64,000 nt of DNA from Corynebacterium durum (lineage in GTDB: Bacteria; Actinomycetota; Actinomycetes; Mycobacteriales; Mycobacteriaceae): assembly GCF_030408675.1 (NCBI RefSeq), contig NZ_CP047200.1:1922001-1986000 (forward strand), read 5' to 3'. Shown here one piece after another: positions 55,028-63,400 of this stretch. Position 1 is the stretch's first letter, and each line of letters starts with the position of its first letter. The notes beneath the pieces were generated by a model. The model ran no database searches and was not told the DNA's origin. It worked only from the letters and a program-made list of their open reading frames with translations. The translations under genes and the position numbers were made by a program.

Positions 55028-56743
55028 ATGAGTTTTGAACTGAATAGGAAGCAATACACCGCCCTGTATGGGCCTACCATCGGAGATTCGGTGAGGCTGG
55101 CGGACACGGAGCTGTTCGCGACCGTCGAAAAGGACCTCACTGTGCCCGGCGAGGAAGCACTGTTCGGCGGCGGAAAAGTCATCCGAGCCGGCATGGGCCA
55201 GGACGGCGAACGGCAAAGGCACGAGGACGTGCCAGACGTGGTGATCACCAATGTGCTGATCATTGATTACACCGGAATTTACAAGGCTGACCTGGCCATT
55301 CGTGACGCGCACATTTACCGCATCGGCAAGGCCGGCAATCCGAAAACCATGGACGGCGTGACCATCCCCATCGGCGTGTCCACCGACGTCATTGCCGGTG
55401 AGGGCAAAATCCTCACCGCCGGTGGGATTGACACGCACATTCACTTCATCAGCCCAGACCAGATCAACACCGCCCTGACCTCTGGGATCACCACCATGAT
55501 CGGCGGCGGCACCGGCCCTTCGGAATCCACGAAAGCCACCACCCTCACCCCCGGCGCGTGGAATATCGCCGCCATGCTGCGTTCCTTTGAGGCGTTTCCC
55601 ATGAACTTTGGCCTGCTGGGCAAGGGGCACGGAACCTCCACCGCCGCCCTGGGCGAGCAGATTGAGGCCGGAGCGATCGGCCTGAAGGTGCACGAGGACT
55701 GGGGTGCCACGCCCGCCTCGATTGATACCTCGCTGAAGGTCGCCGACCAGTATGACGTGCAGGTAGCAATCCACACCGATACCCTGAACGAGGCCGGTTT
55801 TGTGGACAGCACCAAGGCAGCTATCGACGGCCGCGTCATCCACACTTTCCACACCGAAGGCGCAGGTGGTGGCCACGCACCGGACATCATGGAGCTTGCC
55901 AGCGAACCGTACGTGCTGCCCGCATCCACCAACCCCACGCTCCCCTACACGCGCAATACCATCGAAGAGCATCTGGACATGCTCATGGTGTGCCATCACC
56001 TGAACGCCGACATTCCTGAGGACGTGGCTTTCGCGGATTCCCGCATCCGTCCAGAAACCATCGCCGCAGAGGACGTACTGCATGACCTGGGCATCTTCTC
56101 GATTACCTCCTCGGATTCACAGGCGATGGGCCGGGTGGGTGAAGTGATTCTCCGCACCTGGCAGCTGGCCGACGCAATGAAGCGGCAACGCGGTGCCCTC
56201 TCCGAAGATGTCGCCATCATGGGCGATAACTTCCGTATCCGCCGTTACATCGCCAAGTACACCATCAATCCGGCCATTGCACAGGGCATTTCCGACTATG
56301 TTGGCAGCATTGAGGAAGGCAAGTTTGCGGACCTGGTGCTGTGGGAACCCCAGTTCTTCGGGGTCAAACCAAGCCTGATCATTAAGGGCGGCCAAGTGGT
56401 GTCCACCGTGATGGGCGACCCGAACGCCTCGATTCCCACCCCGCAGCCTGCGCTGTACCGCCCCTCTTTCGGAGCATATGGCACTGCCGTTGGTCCCAAT
56501 TCCATCACCTTCATGTCCCGCGCCGCCGTGGATGCTGGAGTGCCGGAAAACCTGGGCCTCAACAAGGAGATACGGGTATGCCACGGAATCCGTACTCTGC
56601 GCAAATCAGACCTGAAGCTCAACGGCGAAACCCCTGACATTTCCGTTGACCCGCAAACCTACGACGTCCGCGTTGATGGGGAGCTGATCAGCAGTAACCC
56701 CAACGATTCCCTGCCCATGGCGCAACGCTACTTCCTCTTCTAA
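55028..56743 (+). CDS. ureC: Urease subunit alpha (catalytic)
   Basis: The 571-residue catalytic subunit hydrolyses urea to ammonia and carbamate. Nickel ligands are His137 and His139 (GIDTHIHF), carbamylated Lys220 ([10 protein letters not shown]), and further His residues in [11 protein letters not shown] and [15 protein letters not shown]. The active-site flap MVCHHLN and the [17 protein letters not shown] segment holding the Asp ligand are intact. All key residues are present, so it should be active. Confidence 0.98.
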   Translation: MSFELNRKQYTALYGPTIGDSVRLADTELFATVEKDLTVPGEEALFGGGKVIRAGMGQDGERQRHEDVPDVVITNVLIIDYTGIYKADLAIRDAHIYRIGKAGNPKTMDGVTIPIGVSTDVIAGEGKILTAGGIDTHIHFISPDQINTALTSGITTMIGGGTGPSESTKATTLTPGAWNIAAMLRSFEAFPMNFGLLGKGHGTSTAALGEQIEAGAIGLKVHEDWGATPASIDTSLKVADQYDVQVAIHTDTLNEAGFVDSTKAAIDGRVIHTFHTEGAGGGHAPDIMELASEPYVLPASTNPTLPYTRNTIEEHLDMLMVCHHLNADIPEDVAFADSRIRPETIAAEDVLHDLGIFSITSSDSQAMGRVGEVILRTWQLADAMKRQRGALSEDVAIMGDNFRIRRYIAKYTINPAIAQGISDYVGSIEEGKFADLVLWEPQFFGVKPSLIIKGGQVVSTVMGDPNASIPTPQPALYRPSFGAYGTAVGPNSITFMSRAAVDAGVPENLGLNKEIRVCHGIRTLRKSDLKLNGETPDISVDPQTYDVRVDGELISSNPNDSLPMAQRYFLF

Positions 56744-56757
56744 ACAAAGGCACCACC

Positions 56758-57237
56758 ATGATTGTCACTGAAATTCTCGGAAACACCCACGAGGTGACGG
56801 GCCGCAGCTTGATCGGCGAGAGGCACGTTGAAAAAATCGTTCTTCCCAGCGCCGATCTGGTCAAACGCATTCAGCGTGTGACCACCGACCACGGCACCGA
56901 GCTTGGTCTGCGTCTGCCCGCAGACTCCCCTGACCTGCGTGATGGCGACATTCTGGCGGTTGAGGAGGGAAACGCCATTGTGGTGTCGGTCCTGCCCACG
57001 GACGTGCTGGTCATCACGCCAACGTCCATTATGCAGATGGGTTTTGTGGCGCACAGCCTGGGAAACCGCCATCTGCAAGCGCAGTTTTTCGATGCTGACA
57101 GTGACTACCACGCAGAGGTCATGGTGGTGCAGTACGACCACACCGTGGAGGAGTTTCTGACCCACCATGCGGTCCCCTATTCCCGCGAAGAACGCGTCAT
57201 GCCCGTCCCCTTCCGCCACGCAGAGCACACCCACTAA
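56758..57237 (+). CDS. ureE: Urease accessory protein UreE (nickel delivery)
   Basis: The 159-residue metallochaperone carries nickel to the UreDFG-apourease complex. It has the N-terminal peptide-binding region and the C-terminal domain GFVAHSLGNRHLQAQFFD with the conserved nickel-binding His near HAEVMVVQYDHTVEEFL. The tail is short and only modestly His-rich (FRHAEHTH), unlike the poly-His tails of some relatives. 14 bp after ureC. Confidence 0.95.
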   Translation: MIVTEILGNTHEVTGRSLIGERHVEKIVLPSADLVKRIQRVTTDHGTELGLRLPADSPDLRDGDILAVEEGNAIVVSVLPTDVLVITPTSIMQMGFVAHSLGNRHLQAQFFDADSDYHAEVMVVQYDHTVEEFLTHHAVPYSREERVMPVPFRHAEHTH

Positions 57238-57241
57238 ACCC

Positions 57242-57919
57242 ATGACACCTTCACTGCTTGCTGCCATGCAGCTCACCGATTCCGCCCTTCCTACCGGCGC
57301 ATTTAGCCATTCGTTGGGGTTTGAAAGCTACATCGAGGCCGGCATCATCCACGACGAAGCCAGCTTCGCAGCCTGGTTGCACATGTTCTGCACCCAGCAA
57401 CTCACCTTCACCGACGCCTTGGCCATCCGCCTGGTCTACGCCGCTACTGACTTCGCCGAGGTTACCCGTATCGACGCCGCGCTCACCGCCCAGGCGCTCC
57501 CCCACGAGATACGACAGGCAGGCGTGACCATGGGACAACGCCTTCTGACCATCGCCGCTGAATCCTACGACAGTCCTTGGCTTGCGGCATACCAGCGTGC
57601 GGTAGCGGACCACCTGGTGTATGCGCATCCGGCCAGCGTATGGGCGGTCGTCGCAAAGCACATGGGTGTAGAGGCGGATGATGCGGTGGCACACCACGTG
57701 TACGCGACGGTGATTTCGCTGACGCAAAACGCCGTGCGCGGGGTGCCGCTGGGGCAGCAAGCCGGGCAGCGTGTGATCCGGCAGGCCCAGGACTGGGTGC
57801 AGCACGCGGTGGAGGCATCAAAGCAACTAGATGAATCCGACCTCGGTGCCATCGCCCCTGGTCTGGAGATTGCGCAGATGCGTCACGAGCAGCAGCGCGC
57901 ACGGCTTTTTATGAGTTAA
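57242..57919 (+). CDS. ureF: Urease accessory protein UreF
   Basis: The 225-residue all-helical protein begins [27 protein letters not shown], the UreF signature, and contains [41 protein letters not shown]. UreF binds UreD and controls the UreG GTPase during activation. I chose the ATG at 57242, 4 bp after the ureE stop; the frame is open into ureE but without similarity. Confidence 0.95.
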   Translation: MTPSLLAAMQLTDSALPTGAFSHSLGFESYIEAGIIHDEASFAAWLHMFCTQQLTFTDALAIRLVYAATDFAEVTRIDAALTAQALPHEIRQAGVTMGQRLLTIAAESYDSPWLAAYQRAVADHLVYAHPASVWAVVAKHMGVEADDAVAHHVYATVISLTQNAVRGVPLGQQAGQRVIRQAQDWVQHAVEASKQLDESDLGAIAPGLEIAQMRHEQQRARLFMS

Positions 57920-57938
57920 GAAAGAGGTTCATAACCAC

Positions 57939-58565
57939 ATGAGCGAACAGCATACGGATCCAGTCATCGTTGGCATCGGCGGGCCAGTTGGCTCCGGGAA
58001 AACCCAGCTCATTGAGCGCATTACCCGGGCAATGAGCAGCGAGATTTCTATGGCTGCCATCACCAACGACATTTACACCATTGAGGACGCAAAAATCCTT
58101 GCCCGTAATTCCGTGCTGCCCACCGACCGGATCATCGGCATTGAAACAGGCGGCTGCCCGCACACCGCCATCCGCGAAGACACCTCCATGAACGATGCCG
58201 CCATCACGGAACTCAAAGAACGCTTCCCTGACCTACAGCTCATTTTCGTGGAATCCGGCGGCGATAATCTCTCCGCCACCTTCAGCCCGGAACTGGTGGA
58301 TTTTTCCATCTACGTCATTGACGTCGCACAGGGCGAGAAAATTCCCCGCAAGGCAGGCATGGGCATGATCAAATCGGATTTGTTCATTATCAACAAAACC
58401 GACCTGGCGCCGCACGTGCACGCGGATCTTGCCGTGATGACCGAGGACTCCAAGGCGTTCCGCAAAGACAAACCGTTCGCCCTGACCAACCTGATGACCG
58501 ACGAGGGCCTGGATAAGGTGTTGGAGTGGATTCGCCGAGATGTCCTGCTCATGGACCTGGCATGA
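57939..58565 (+). CDS. ureG: Urease accessory GTPase UreG
   Basis: The 208-residue GTPase has the P-loop [10 protein letters not shown] (residues 15-24), the metal-binding [13 protein letters not shown] motif (Cys-Pro-His) and [13 protein letters not shown] for guanine recognition. GTP hydrolysis drives nickel insertion into urease. It starts 19 bp after ureF, and its stop overlaps the ureD start (ATGA). Confidence 0.97.
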   Translation: MSEQHTDPVIVGIGGPVGSGKTQLIERITRAMSSEISMAAITNDIYTIEDAKILARNSVLPTDRIIGIETGGCPHTAIREDTSMNDAAITELKERFPDLQLIFVESGGDNLSATFSPELVDFSIYVIDVAQGEKIPRKAGMGMIKSDLFIINKTDLAPHVHADLAVMTEDSKAFRKDKPFALTNLMTDEGLDKVLEWIRRDVLLMDLA

Positions 58566-59398
58566 CTGCTGAACAACCGACGGGCGAACTGTCGCTGAGG
58601 ATTGAGCGCCGCCGTGATGCGAATGGTGGCGACGGTTCCAGCGTGGCCACCTCGCAGTTTCACCGGGGCGCGCTGCGGGTACTTCGTCCCTACTACGCCG
58701 ATGACTCTGGGCAGGCCACCTACACCGTCATTAACCCTGGTGGGGCCTATTTCGGTGGTGACACCTACCAGCTGACCCTTGACGTCGCTGATAATGCCGC
58801 GTTGCGCGTAACCACACAATCCGCGACCAAGGTGTACAAAACCCCACAGGGGCCAGCGCACCAGACGATGCACATCACCCTAGGCGAGAGCGCCCGGCTG
58901 GACTATGTTCCTGACCAGCTCATTGTCTATGAAAATGGGTCGTACCGTCAGGACACCACGGTGGACATGCAGCCGAGTTCCAGCCTGACCATGTCGGAGA
59001 TCATCACTCCCGGCTGGTCACCATCAGGGGAGACGTTCACCTACACGGAACTGCGGATGCGCACGGAAATCAGGGTGTGTTCGGAACTATTCGCGATTGA
59101 CCAATTGCGCATCCTCCCGGCGGAGGAAAGTGTCACCGGCATCGGCTTTATGGAGGGTTTCACCCACATTGGCCAGCTGATTTTCGTGTCCCGCATGGTA
59201 GCTCAACCCGCTGTGGCCGATGCGCTGGCCGAGCTAGTGCGCACGTCAGACACACATTCCGGGCTCACCCACGCAGGCCGTCCGCTGCCACTCATTGACG
59301 ACGCCCCGGTGTGCCTGGTCATCCGTTCGCTCGCCCATTCCACCGAGGCCATCGCCCGCCTCCACGAACAAGCAACTGACATAGTTAAGGACGCATGA
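58562..59398 (+). CDS. ureD: Urease accessory protein UreD
   Basis: The 278-residue protein shows the UreD pattern: [57 protein letters not shown] and [17 protein letters not shown]. It is the scaffold onto which UreF and UreG assemble. The ATG at 58562 overlaps the ureG stop codon. It ends where the urea channel gene begins (ATGATG), so both are one operon. Confidence 0.95.
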   Translation: MTAEQPTGELSLRIERRRDANGGDGSSVATSQFHRGALRVLRPYYADDSGQATYTVINPGGAYFGGDTYQLTLDVADNAALRVTTQSATKVYKTPQGPAHQTMHITLGESARLDYVPDQLIVYENGSYRQDTTVDMQPSSSLTMSEIITPGWSPSGETFTYTELRMRTEIRVCSELFAIDQLRILPAEESVTGIGFMEGFTHIGQLIFVSRMVAQPAVADALAELVRTSDTHSGLTHAGRPLPLIDDAPVCLVIRSLAHSTEAIARLHEQATDIVKDA

Positions 59399-60297
59399 TG
59401 TCTATACTCCGGGGCATTTCTCAAATCTTTTTCATTGACAACCCAGTGACCGGGGCCGTGATCCTCATCGCGCTGGCCTGCGCCGATCCGCGGTTGGCGC
59501 TGTTGACCGCGCTCGGGTCAGCCACCCAAACCGTCGGCGCGTGGGCACTGAGGTACCAGGACCAGGCCGACCACGGTTTGATGGGCTACAACGGTGCGTT
59601 AGTCGGGGCGTCGACAGCCCTTTATGTTGGGTTCACACCAACCTCAGTGGCATTAACGGTGGTGGGGTCACTGGCTTGCATCATTGTGCACATTGCGCTG
59701 CAGCACGTGAGTGAACGGCCGCCACTCAAGCGTTTCGCCCTCCCTGTGTCCACCGCTCCGTTTTGTGCCGTATCCAGCCTGATGTTCGGGACCCTGGGAC
59801 ACCTCATCGACCCGGCACCGCTCAGCTCTGCGGAAGGCACCGCAGGCTTCGGCTTGGGCATAGACAACAGCTTCTCCGAAATAGTGCTTGCCGACGGCGT
59901 GATCACCGGCGCCGTCATCATCGCCGCGCTGTTCATTGGTTCCTGGCGGATTGGTGCCTGGGCAGTGGGCGGTTCCGTGGTGTCCACCCTGCTTTCCGGT
60001 CTTGCGGAACATGGCTTTTCCGAAACCTCCACCGGCCTGCACACATACTCGGCGGTGCTGGTAGCCATCGCCATTGGCGCGGTGTTCTGGCAGGATCGGC
60101 ACCTATCTATGCGACTCGTTGGTGCGGGCGTGGGAATTGTGTTGGCCATGAGCATCAACCAGCTCTTCACGTTCACGCTCCTGCCGATTTTCACCTGGCC
60201 GTTCCTGTTCGCGATGTGGCTGGTGCTTATTGCTGGTGGGTTTGTTCCTGCTCGGGTTATTAAGGACGCACCTGTGGAGGCCGCAGTAGGCGCGTGA
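59398..60297 (+). CDS. Urea transporter of the UT (SLC14-like) family
   Basis: The 299-residue protein has about ten membrane segments in two repeats. Each repeat carries a UT motif: GLMGYNGALVGASTALYVG (about 65-83) and SETSTGLHTYSAVLVAIAIGAVF (about 210-232), and FIDNPVTGAVILIAL opens the first. These proteins are passive urea channels and differ from the urtABCDE ABC urea importer known from C. glutamicum. Two ATGs (59395, 59398) are possible; AAGGA is best spaced for 59398. The operon thus couples urea entry to hydrolysis. Confidence 0.92.
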   Translation: MSILRGISQIFFIDNPVTGAVILIALACADPRLALLTALGSATQTVGAWALRYQDQADHGLMGYNGALVGASTALYVGFTPTSVALTVVGSLACIIVHIALQHVSERPPLKRFALPVSTAPFCAVSSLMFGTLGHLIDPAPLSSAEGTAGFGLGIDNSFSEIVLADGVITGAVIIAALFIGSWRIGAWAVGGSVVSTLLSGLAEHGFSETSTGLHTYSAVLVAIAIGAVFWQDRHLSMRLVGAGVGIVLAMSINQLFTFTLLPIFTWPFLFAMWLVLIAGGFVPARVIKDAPVEAAVGA

Positions 60298-60317
60298 GGT
60301 GGGTGGTTAAGCGCAGC

Positions 60318-60365
60318 GACAGGCTTGTCATACTTTACGTATACTTGAAGTATGACAAGCCTGTC
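60318..60365. promoter_or_regulatory. Large palindrome spanning the mazE promoter and start codon
   Basis: GACAGGCTTGTCATACTT (60318-60335) and AAGTATGACAAGCCTGTC (60348-60365) are perfect 18 bp inverted arms around a 12 nt centre. The centre and right arm include TATACT (60340-60345) 6 nt before the mazE ATG at 60352, so operator, -10 and start codon overlap. This is the expected site for autorepression by the antitoxin. Confidence 0.75.
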
Positions 60366-60603
60366 TGGAATCACAACGACAACGATCAAGTTACCTAGCG
60401 ATACACGAGATCGGCTAAAAGCCCTCGCAGCCGAACGGCGTGAGACCATTGGGTCCACTGTGGAATATCTTCTTGAAGAACGGTTACGCCTTCACAGATT
60501 TGAACAATTAGCTGCAGATATTGCCGCTACCCCAGCGGATGAGATGCAAGCATGGCGCATTGATGCTGATATGTGGTTGTCAACGGAGTTGATTGATGAC
60601 TAA
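60352..60603 (+). CDS. mazE: Ribbon-helix-helix antitoxin (MazE-like)
   Basis: The 83-residue protein begins with an RHH DNA-binding segment, TTTIKLPSDTRDRLKALAAERRETIGSTVEYLLEERL, and a C-terminal tail (ADEMQAWRIDADMWLSTELID) that would cover the toxin's active site. RHH antitoxins bind palindromes near their promoters. It has no ribosome binding site and probably has a leaderless mRNA. The toxin gene overlaps its 3' end by 8 bp. Confidence 0.87.
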   Translation: MTSLSGITTTTIKLPSDTRDRLKALAAERRETIGSTVEYLLEERLRLHRFEQLAADIAATPADEMQAWRIDADMWLSTELIDD

Positions 60604-60934
60604 CGCATCGCCTGCAGTACATACGGGTCAAATAGTGTGGGTAAATCTCAGCCCTACGGCGGGAAAAGAACAAGCTGGACATCGCCCTGCAGTGGTGGTA
60701 TCCAGCACATTGTTCCTTCAGGTGGTCACAGATCTAGTGACTGTCATCCCAGTGACCAGCACAAACCGGGGATGGGCAAACCATGTCCCCGTCCCCATAT
60801 TAGGACCAGATTCCGTTGCCATGACCGAACAGATTCGCACCATTTCGCGGTCACGCATTACAAAATACGGCCCATGTGTTGATGAGGAGTCTTTTGCCAC
60901 CATGAAAATGTGGATTCGGGACTTCCTCACCTAA
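60596..60934 (+). CDS. mazF: MazF/PemK-type endoribonuclease toxin
   Basis: The 112-residue toxin has the MazF barrel pattern: GQIVWVNLSPTAGKEQAGHRPAVVVSS, then VTVIPVTSTNRGW and AMTEQIRTISRSRI, with the catalytic Arg in GHRPAVV and Thr in IPVTST. It should cut RNA at short sequences and inhibit growth. The ATG at 60596 has GGAG 8 nt upstream, inside the antitoxin gene. Convergent with the flavin reductase gene after 7 bp. Confidence 0.9.
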   Translation: MTNASPAVHTGQIVWVNLSPTAGKEQAGHRPAVVVSSTLFLQVVTDLVTVIPVTSTNRGWANHVPVPILGPDSVAMTEQIRTISRSRITKYGPCVDEESFATMKMWIRDFLT

Positions 60935-60941
60935 TCCGCTG

Positions 60942-61433
60942 CTACCCCAGCACGTCAGGCCAGTTGTGCAACCTGCCGCCGCGATACAACAGGGGTCGTC
61001 CACCGTCGTGCCAGCCACATTCGCGGACGGCGACGGTGATAATGATGTGGTCGCCACCCACGTAACGGTCGCGCACGTCACCGAGGAACCACGCGGCGGC
61101 ATCACCGACAAAGGGGATGTCCTGTTCGCCGCGCCGCACAATGTTGATGCCCGCGAAACGGTCATCAACATGGCGGGCGAACTGCACCGCCACATCGGTG
61201 TGGCCCGCCGCCAGCACGGAAATACCGATGGGCGCGCCCTCAACAAGGTGCTGGTGGGACTTGGATTTGCGGTCAATGCTCACTAGCACCATTGGGGGGT
61301 CCAGCGACAGGGAGGTAAAGGCGCTGACTGTCAACCCAAAGTCTTCACCACCGTCACGGGTGGTCACGACCGTCACACCGGAGGGAAAATTGGCGACGGT
61401 TTCGCGATAGTGGGTGCTAGTTGGTTGGCTCAT
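60942..61433 (-). CDS. Flavin reductase (DIM6/NTAB family)
   Basis: A 163-residue split-barrel flavin reductase: NFPSGVTVVTTRDGGEDFGLTVSAFTSLSLDPPMVLVSIDRKS is the FMN-binding block and GDAAAWFLGDVRDRYVGGDHIIITVAVRECG the family core. It reduces free FMN with NAD(P)H to feed a two-component monooxygenase. Its start overlaps the stop of the acyl-CoA-dehydrogenase-like gene (ATGA), which is the obvious partner. Confidence 0.9.
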   Translation of the reverse strand: MSQPTSTHYRETVANFPSGVTVVTTRDGGEDFGLTVSAFTSLSLDPPMVLVSIDRKSKSHQHLVEGAPIGISVLAAGHTDVAVQFARHVDDRFAGINIVRRGEQDIPFVGDAAAWFLGDVRDRYVGGDHIIITVAVRECGWHDGGRPLLYRGGRLHNWPDVLG

Positions 61434-62503
61434 GAACGTCCTACTTCTTCACCACGGGCTTTGGCGAGTTCCCAACGTAGTTGAGACTCGGAGGGTGATT
61501 GTACAGGGATGAAGGCAGCTTCACGGAAACGCCGGGATGCTGGGGAACTCTTGGCGTAACCCGCCCCGCCCGCGACGCGCACCTCAATGCCGGATGCGGC
61601 GACGGCGGCGGAGGCGGCGTCGAGACGCAGTTCCAGCAGCTCAACGGGGGTAACAGACTGGCCGGACCCCACGCGGGTGATGATGTTTTCCTGACGCGCG
61701 GCAATATCGTCAAGGTCGGTAGCCACCGCAGCCACATCGTCGGCAAAGGTGACGTTAACACCGGTCAAGCGTGACGACGCCGCGGCTACCGCCGCCTCCC
61801 CCACGCCCAGGCACTCGGCAATCTGCAGGACAACGAAAGTGGGGCGCACACCGAGGATGAAGTTTTCAAAATCGTGGGTGAGCACTGCGGATTCGGGAAC
61901 AAACAGGTCGTCGAGCGTAACCCAGGCGGATGCGGTGGCGTTTAGTCCGAGCAGCCCGAAGGGGGTGCCAAAGGTGACCCCGTCCGCATTACCCTCGGCG
62001 ACGAAGAGGATGCGCTCACCGTCGTCGGTGTGTGCGGCGGTGACAAACACGGCGTCGTCATACAGGTTGGAAGCCCAGTTGAGTTTGCCGTTGACGCGGT
62101 AGCCGCCGTCAACACGGGTGGCGGTGAGTTCGATGTCGCCGCAACCTGCGAATTCTTTGAAGGCAGCCGCCATTCCCGTGACCCCGGGGCGTTCCCCGGC
62201 CTCCAGTTGCTTGGCCAAAGTCTGCGCGTCCTCTGCGTCTGCTGCCCGCAGATATTCCAGGGTCATGCGGTGGGCCCAGGTGGTGAATCCCACGGAGAGG
62301 TCGTTGCGGGAGAGTTCGCGAATGAGACGTGCAGTGGTGAGCAGGTCGGCGTCGAGAAGCCCAGCATCGCCCAGCAGTGGAAGGATGTAGCGCGCGTCTA
62401 CCTCGCCTTTATCCACAGCGGATGCGGTGGCGGCTACCTGGTCCAAAAGCGCGGGGTCAACGCCGAGTGGTGCGAGGGTGATGGGTTGGGTGGCGGTGGT
62501 CAT
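61430..62503 (-). CDS. Acyl-CoA-dehydrogenase-like flavin-dependent monooxygenase
   Basis: A 357-residue protein of the acyl-CoA dehydrogenase fold: LIRELSRNDLSVGFTTWAHRMTLEYL, GYRVNGKLNWASNLYDDAVFVTAAHTDDG and ASGIEVRVAGGAGYAKSSPASRRFREAAFIPVQSPSE. It lacks the usual catalytic Glu context of true dehydrogenases as far as I can tell, and pairs with a flavin reductase, as do DszC/SfnB-type FMN monooxygenases of organosulfur metabolism. The substrate is unknown. The ATG at 62503 has GGAGG 8 nt upstream. It follows the OsmC gene by 29 bp. Confidence 0.82.
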   Translation of the reverse strand: MTTATQPITLAPLGVDPALLDQVAATASAVDKGEVDARYILPLLGDAGLLDADLLTTARLIRELSRNDLSVGFTTWAHRMTLEYLRAADAEDAQTLAKQLEAGERPGVTGMAAAFKEFAGCGDIELTATRVDGGYRVNGKLNWASNLYDDAVFVTAAHTDDGERILFVAEGNADGVTFGTPFGLLGLNATASAWVTLDDLFVPESAVLTHDFENFILGVRPTFVVLQIAECLGVGEAAVAAASSRLTGVNVTFADDVAAVATDLDDIAARQENIITRVGSGQSVTPVELLELRLDAASAAVAASGIEVRVAGGAGYAKSSPASRRFREAAFIPVQSPSESQLRWELAKARGEEVGRS

Positions 62504-62532
62504 GGCGGTTGCCTCCTGGCGTTTCGGGTGGG

Positions 62533-63081
62533 TTAAACGAGTTCCGAGGTGAGCTTTGCGGGACGGGTGTAGGTGTTCACCACGGGCGACCACTTAATGG
62601 CATCTTTCTGGATCTGGTCGAGGGTATCGCGGTCTGCGTCACCTTCAAGGGCAATTTTGACGCGCACGTCAGAGACACCGGGGCGCTTGTCCTCGCTGAG
62701 GTCGCCGACGCCCCAGGTCGGAGAAATATCGATGTCGCCCTCAATGTCAATCTCAATCTTGGTCAGGGTCACGCCACGGTGAGTAGCAATGGCCTGAATA
62801 CCCACGGAAATGCAGGCCGCGAGGGCAGCCTGGGCAACCTCGGTGGGGTTGGGGGCGGTATCGTCACCCAACAGCGCGGGCGGCTCGGACACCAGCACCG
62901 GCTCCAGCTCGCGCACCTTGGTGTAGTTGCGGAACTGGCCGTCGGCTTCAGTGTGGGTGCGTACGGTGCGCTTGCCACCCTCGGGGTTGTCGATGTTCTT
63001 CTGCGCGAGTGCGTTCAGTGCATCCTTGTCGATGGGCTGCAGCGGTTCGCCTGGCTTGTGGTTCGGGGTCAGATCGCTCAT
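62533..63081 (-). CDS. OsmC family protein
   Basis: A 182-residue OsmC/Ohr-fold protein: EPPALLGDDTAPNPTEVAQAALAACISVGIQAIATHRGVTLTKIEIDIEGDIDI is the family core, with one conserved Cys (about residue 99) in ALAACIS. A second redox Cys is not evident, so a classical Ohr peroxidase mechanism is uncertain. It may handle reactive sulfur or peroxide by-products of the downstream monooxygenase (inference). First gene of the operon, upstream of the monooxygenase and flavin reductase. Confidence 0.88.
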   Translation of the reverse strand: MSDLTPNHKPGEPLQPIDKDALNALAQKNIDNPEGGKRTVRTHTEADGQFRNYTKVRELEPVLVSEPPALLGDDTAPNPTEVAQAALAACISVGIQAIATHRGVTLTKIEIDIEGDIDISPTWGVGDLSEDKRPGVSDVRVKIALEGDADRDTLDQIQKDAIKWSPVVNTYTRPAKLTSELV

Positions 63082-63175
63082 CTTTATGCTCCTTTTACAT
63101 CATGATTTTATGGCCGGAGATTCCTAGGGAACTCTGGATTACCTGACCGACCCTAACATAGATCATCCCAAAATG

Positions 63176-63191
63176 TGAACCACTCAGTCTA
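63176..63191 (-). promoter_or_regulatory. McbR-like box, osmC side
   Basis: On the minus strand TAGAC-TGAGTG-GTTCA matches the McbR operator TAGAC-N6-GTCTA except for two bases in the second half. It lies 95 bp upstream of the OsmC start codon. Confidence 0.35.
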
Positions 63192-63344
63192 CAGACCGTT
63201 CTATATCGCGACTTAGAACAATTGCGACACATAATGTCTATTTATCACTGTTTTTTCTTTAAGTTTTTACCCAACCACACCCGCCATCGCGCCGGATAGA
63301 CAGAGACTCATTACGTAAACTAAAGTCAACTGCCAACCATTGCA

Positions 63345-63360
63345 GAGACTAAGTAGTCTA
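63345..63360 (+). promoter_or_regulatory. McbR-like box upstream of the ABC binding protein
   Basis: GAGAC-TAAGTA-GTCTA matches TAGAC-N6-GTCTA with one mismatch (the first base). It lies about 40 bp before the start codon at 63401. McbR is the TetR-type repressor of sulfur metabolism genes in C. glutamicum. Confidence 0.5.
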
Positions 63361-63400
63361 TTTTTTATAGACAGCACCCACGCAGCACCCACGAGGTTCC

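Larger units (their letters stand above)
63082..63400. other. Divergent promoter region with McbR-like boxes
   Basis: No gene. It carries the two McbR-like boxes listed separately and GTCTAT-TTTTT-ATAGAC at 63356-63372. The promoters of osmC (minus) and the binding-protein gene (plus) must lie here. Confidence 0.6.

Noticed and set aside
54971..56083. Minus-strand frame of 370 codons opposite ureC
   Set aside because: All ureC catalytic motifs are on the plus strand; the reverse frame has no motif.
59622..60458. Minus-strand frame of 278 codons opposite the urea channel
   Set aside because: Antisense of a hydrophobic membrane protein, running also across the mazE palindrome; no support.
63356..63372. 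CTAT-N5-ATAG as an AmtR nitrogen-control box
   Set aside because: AmtR sites need six bases between the half-sites; here there are five, and the overlapping McbR-like box fits better.
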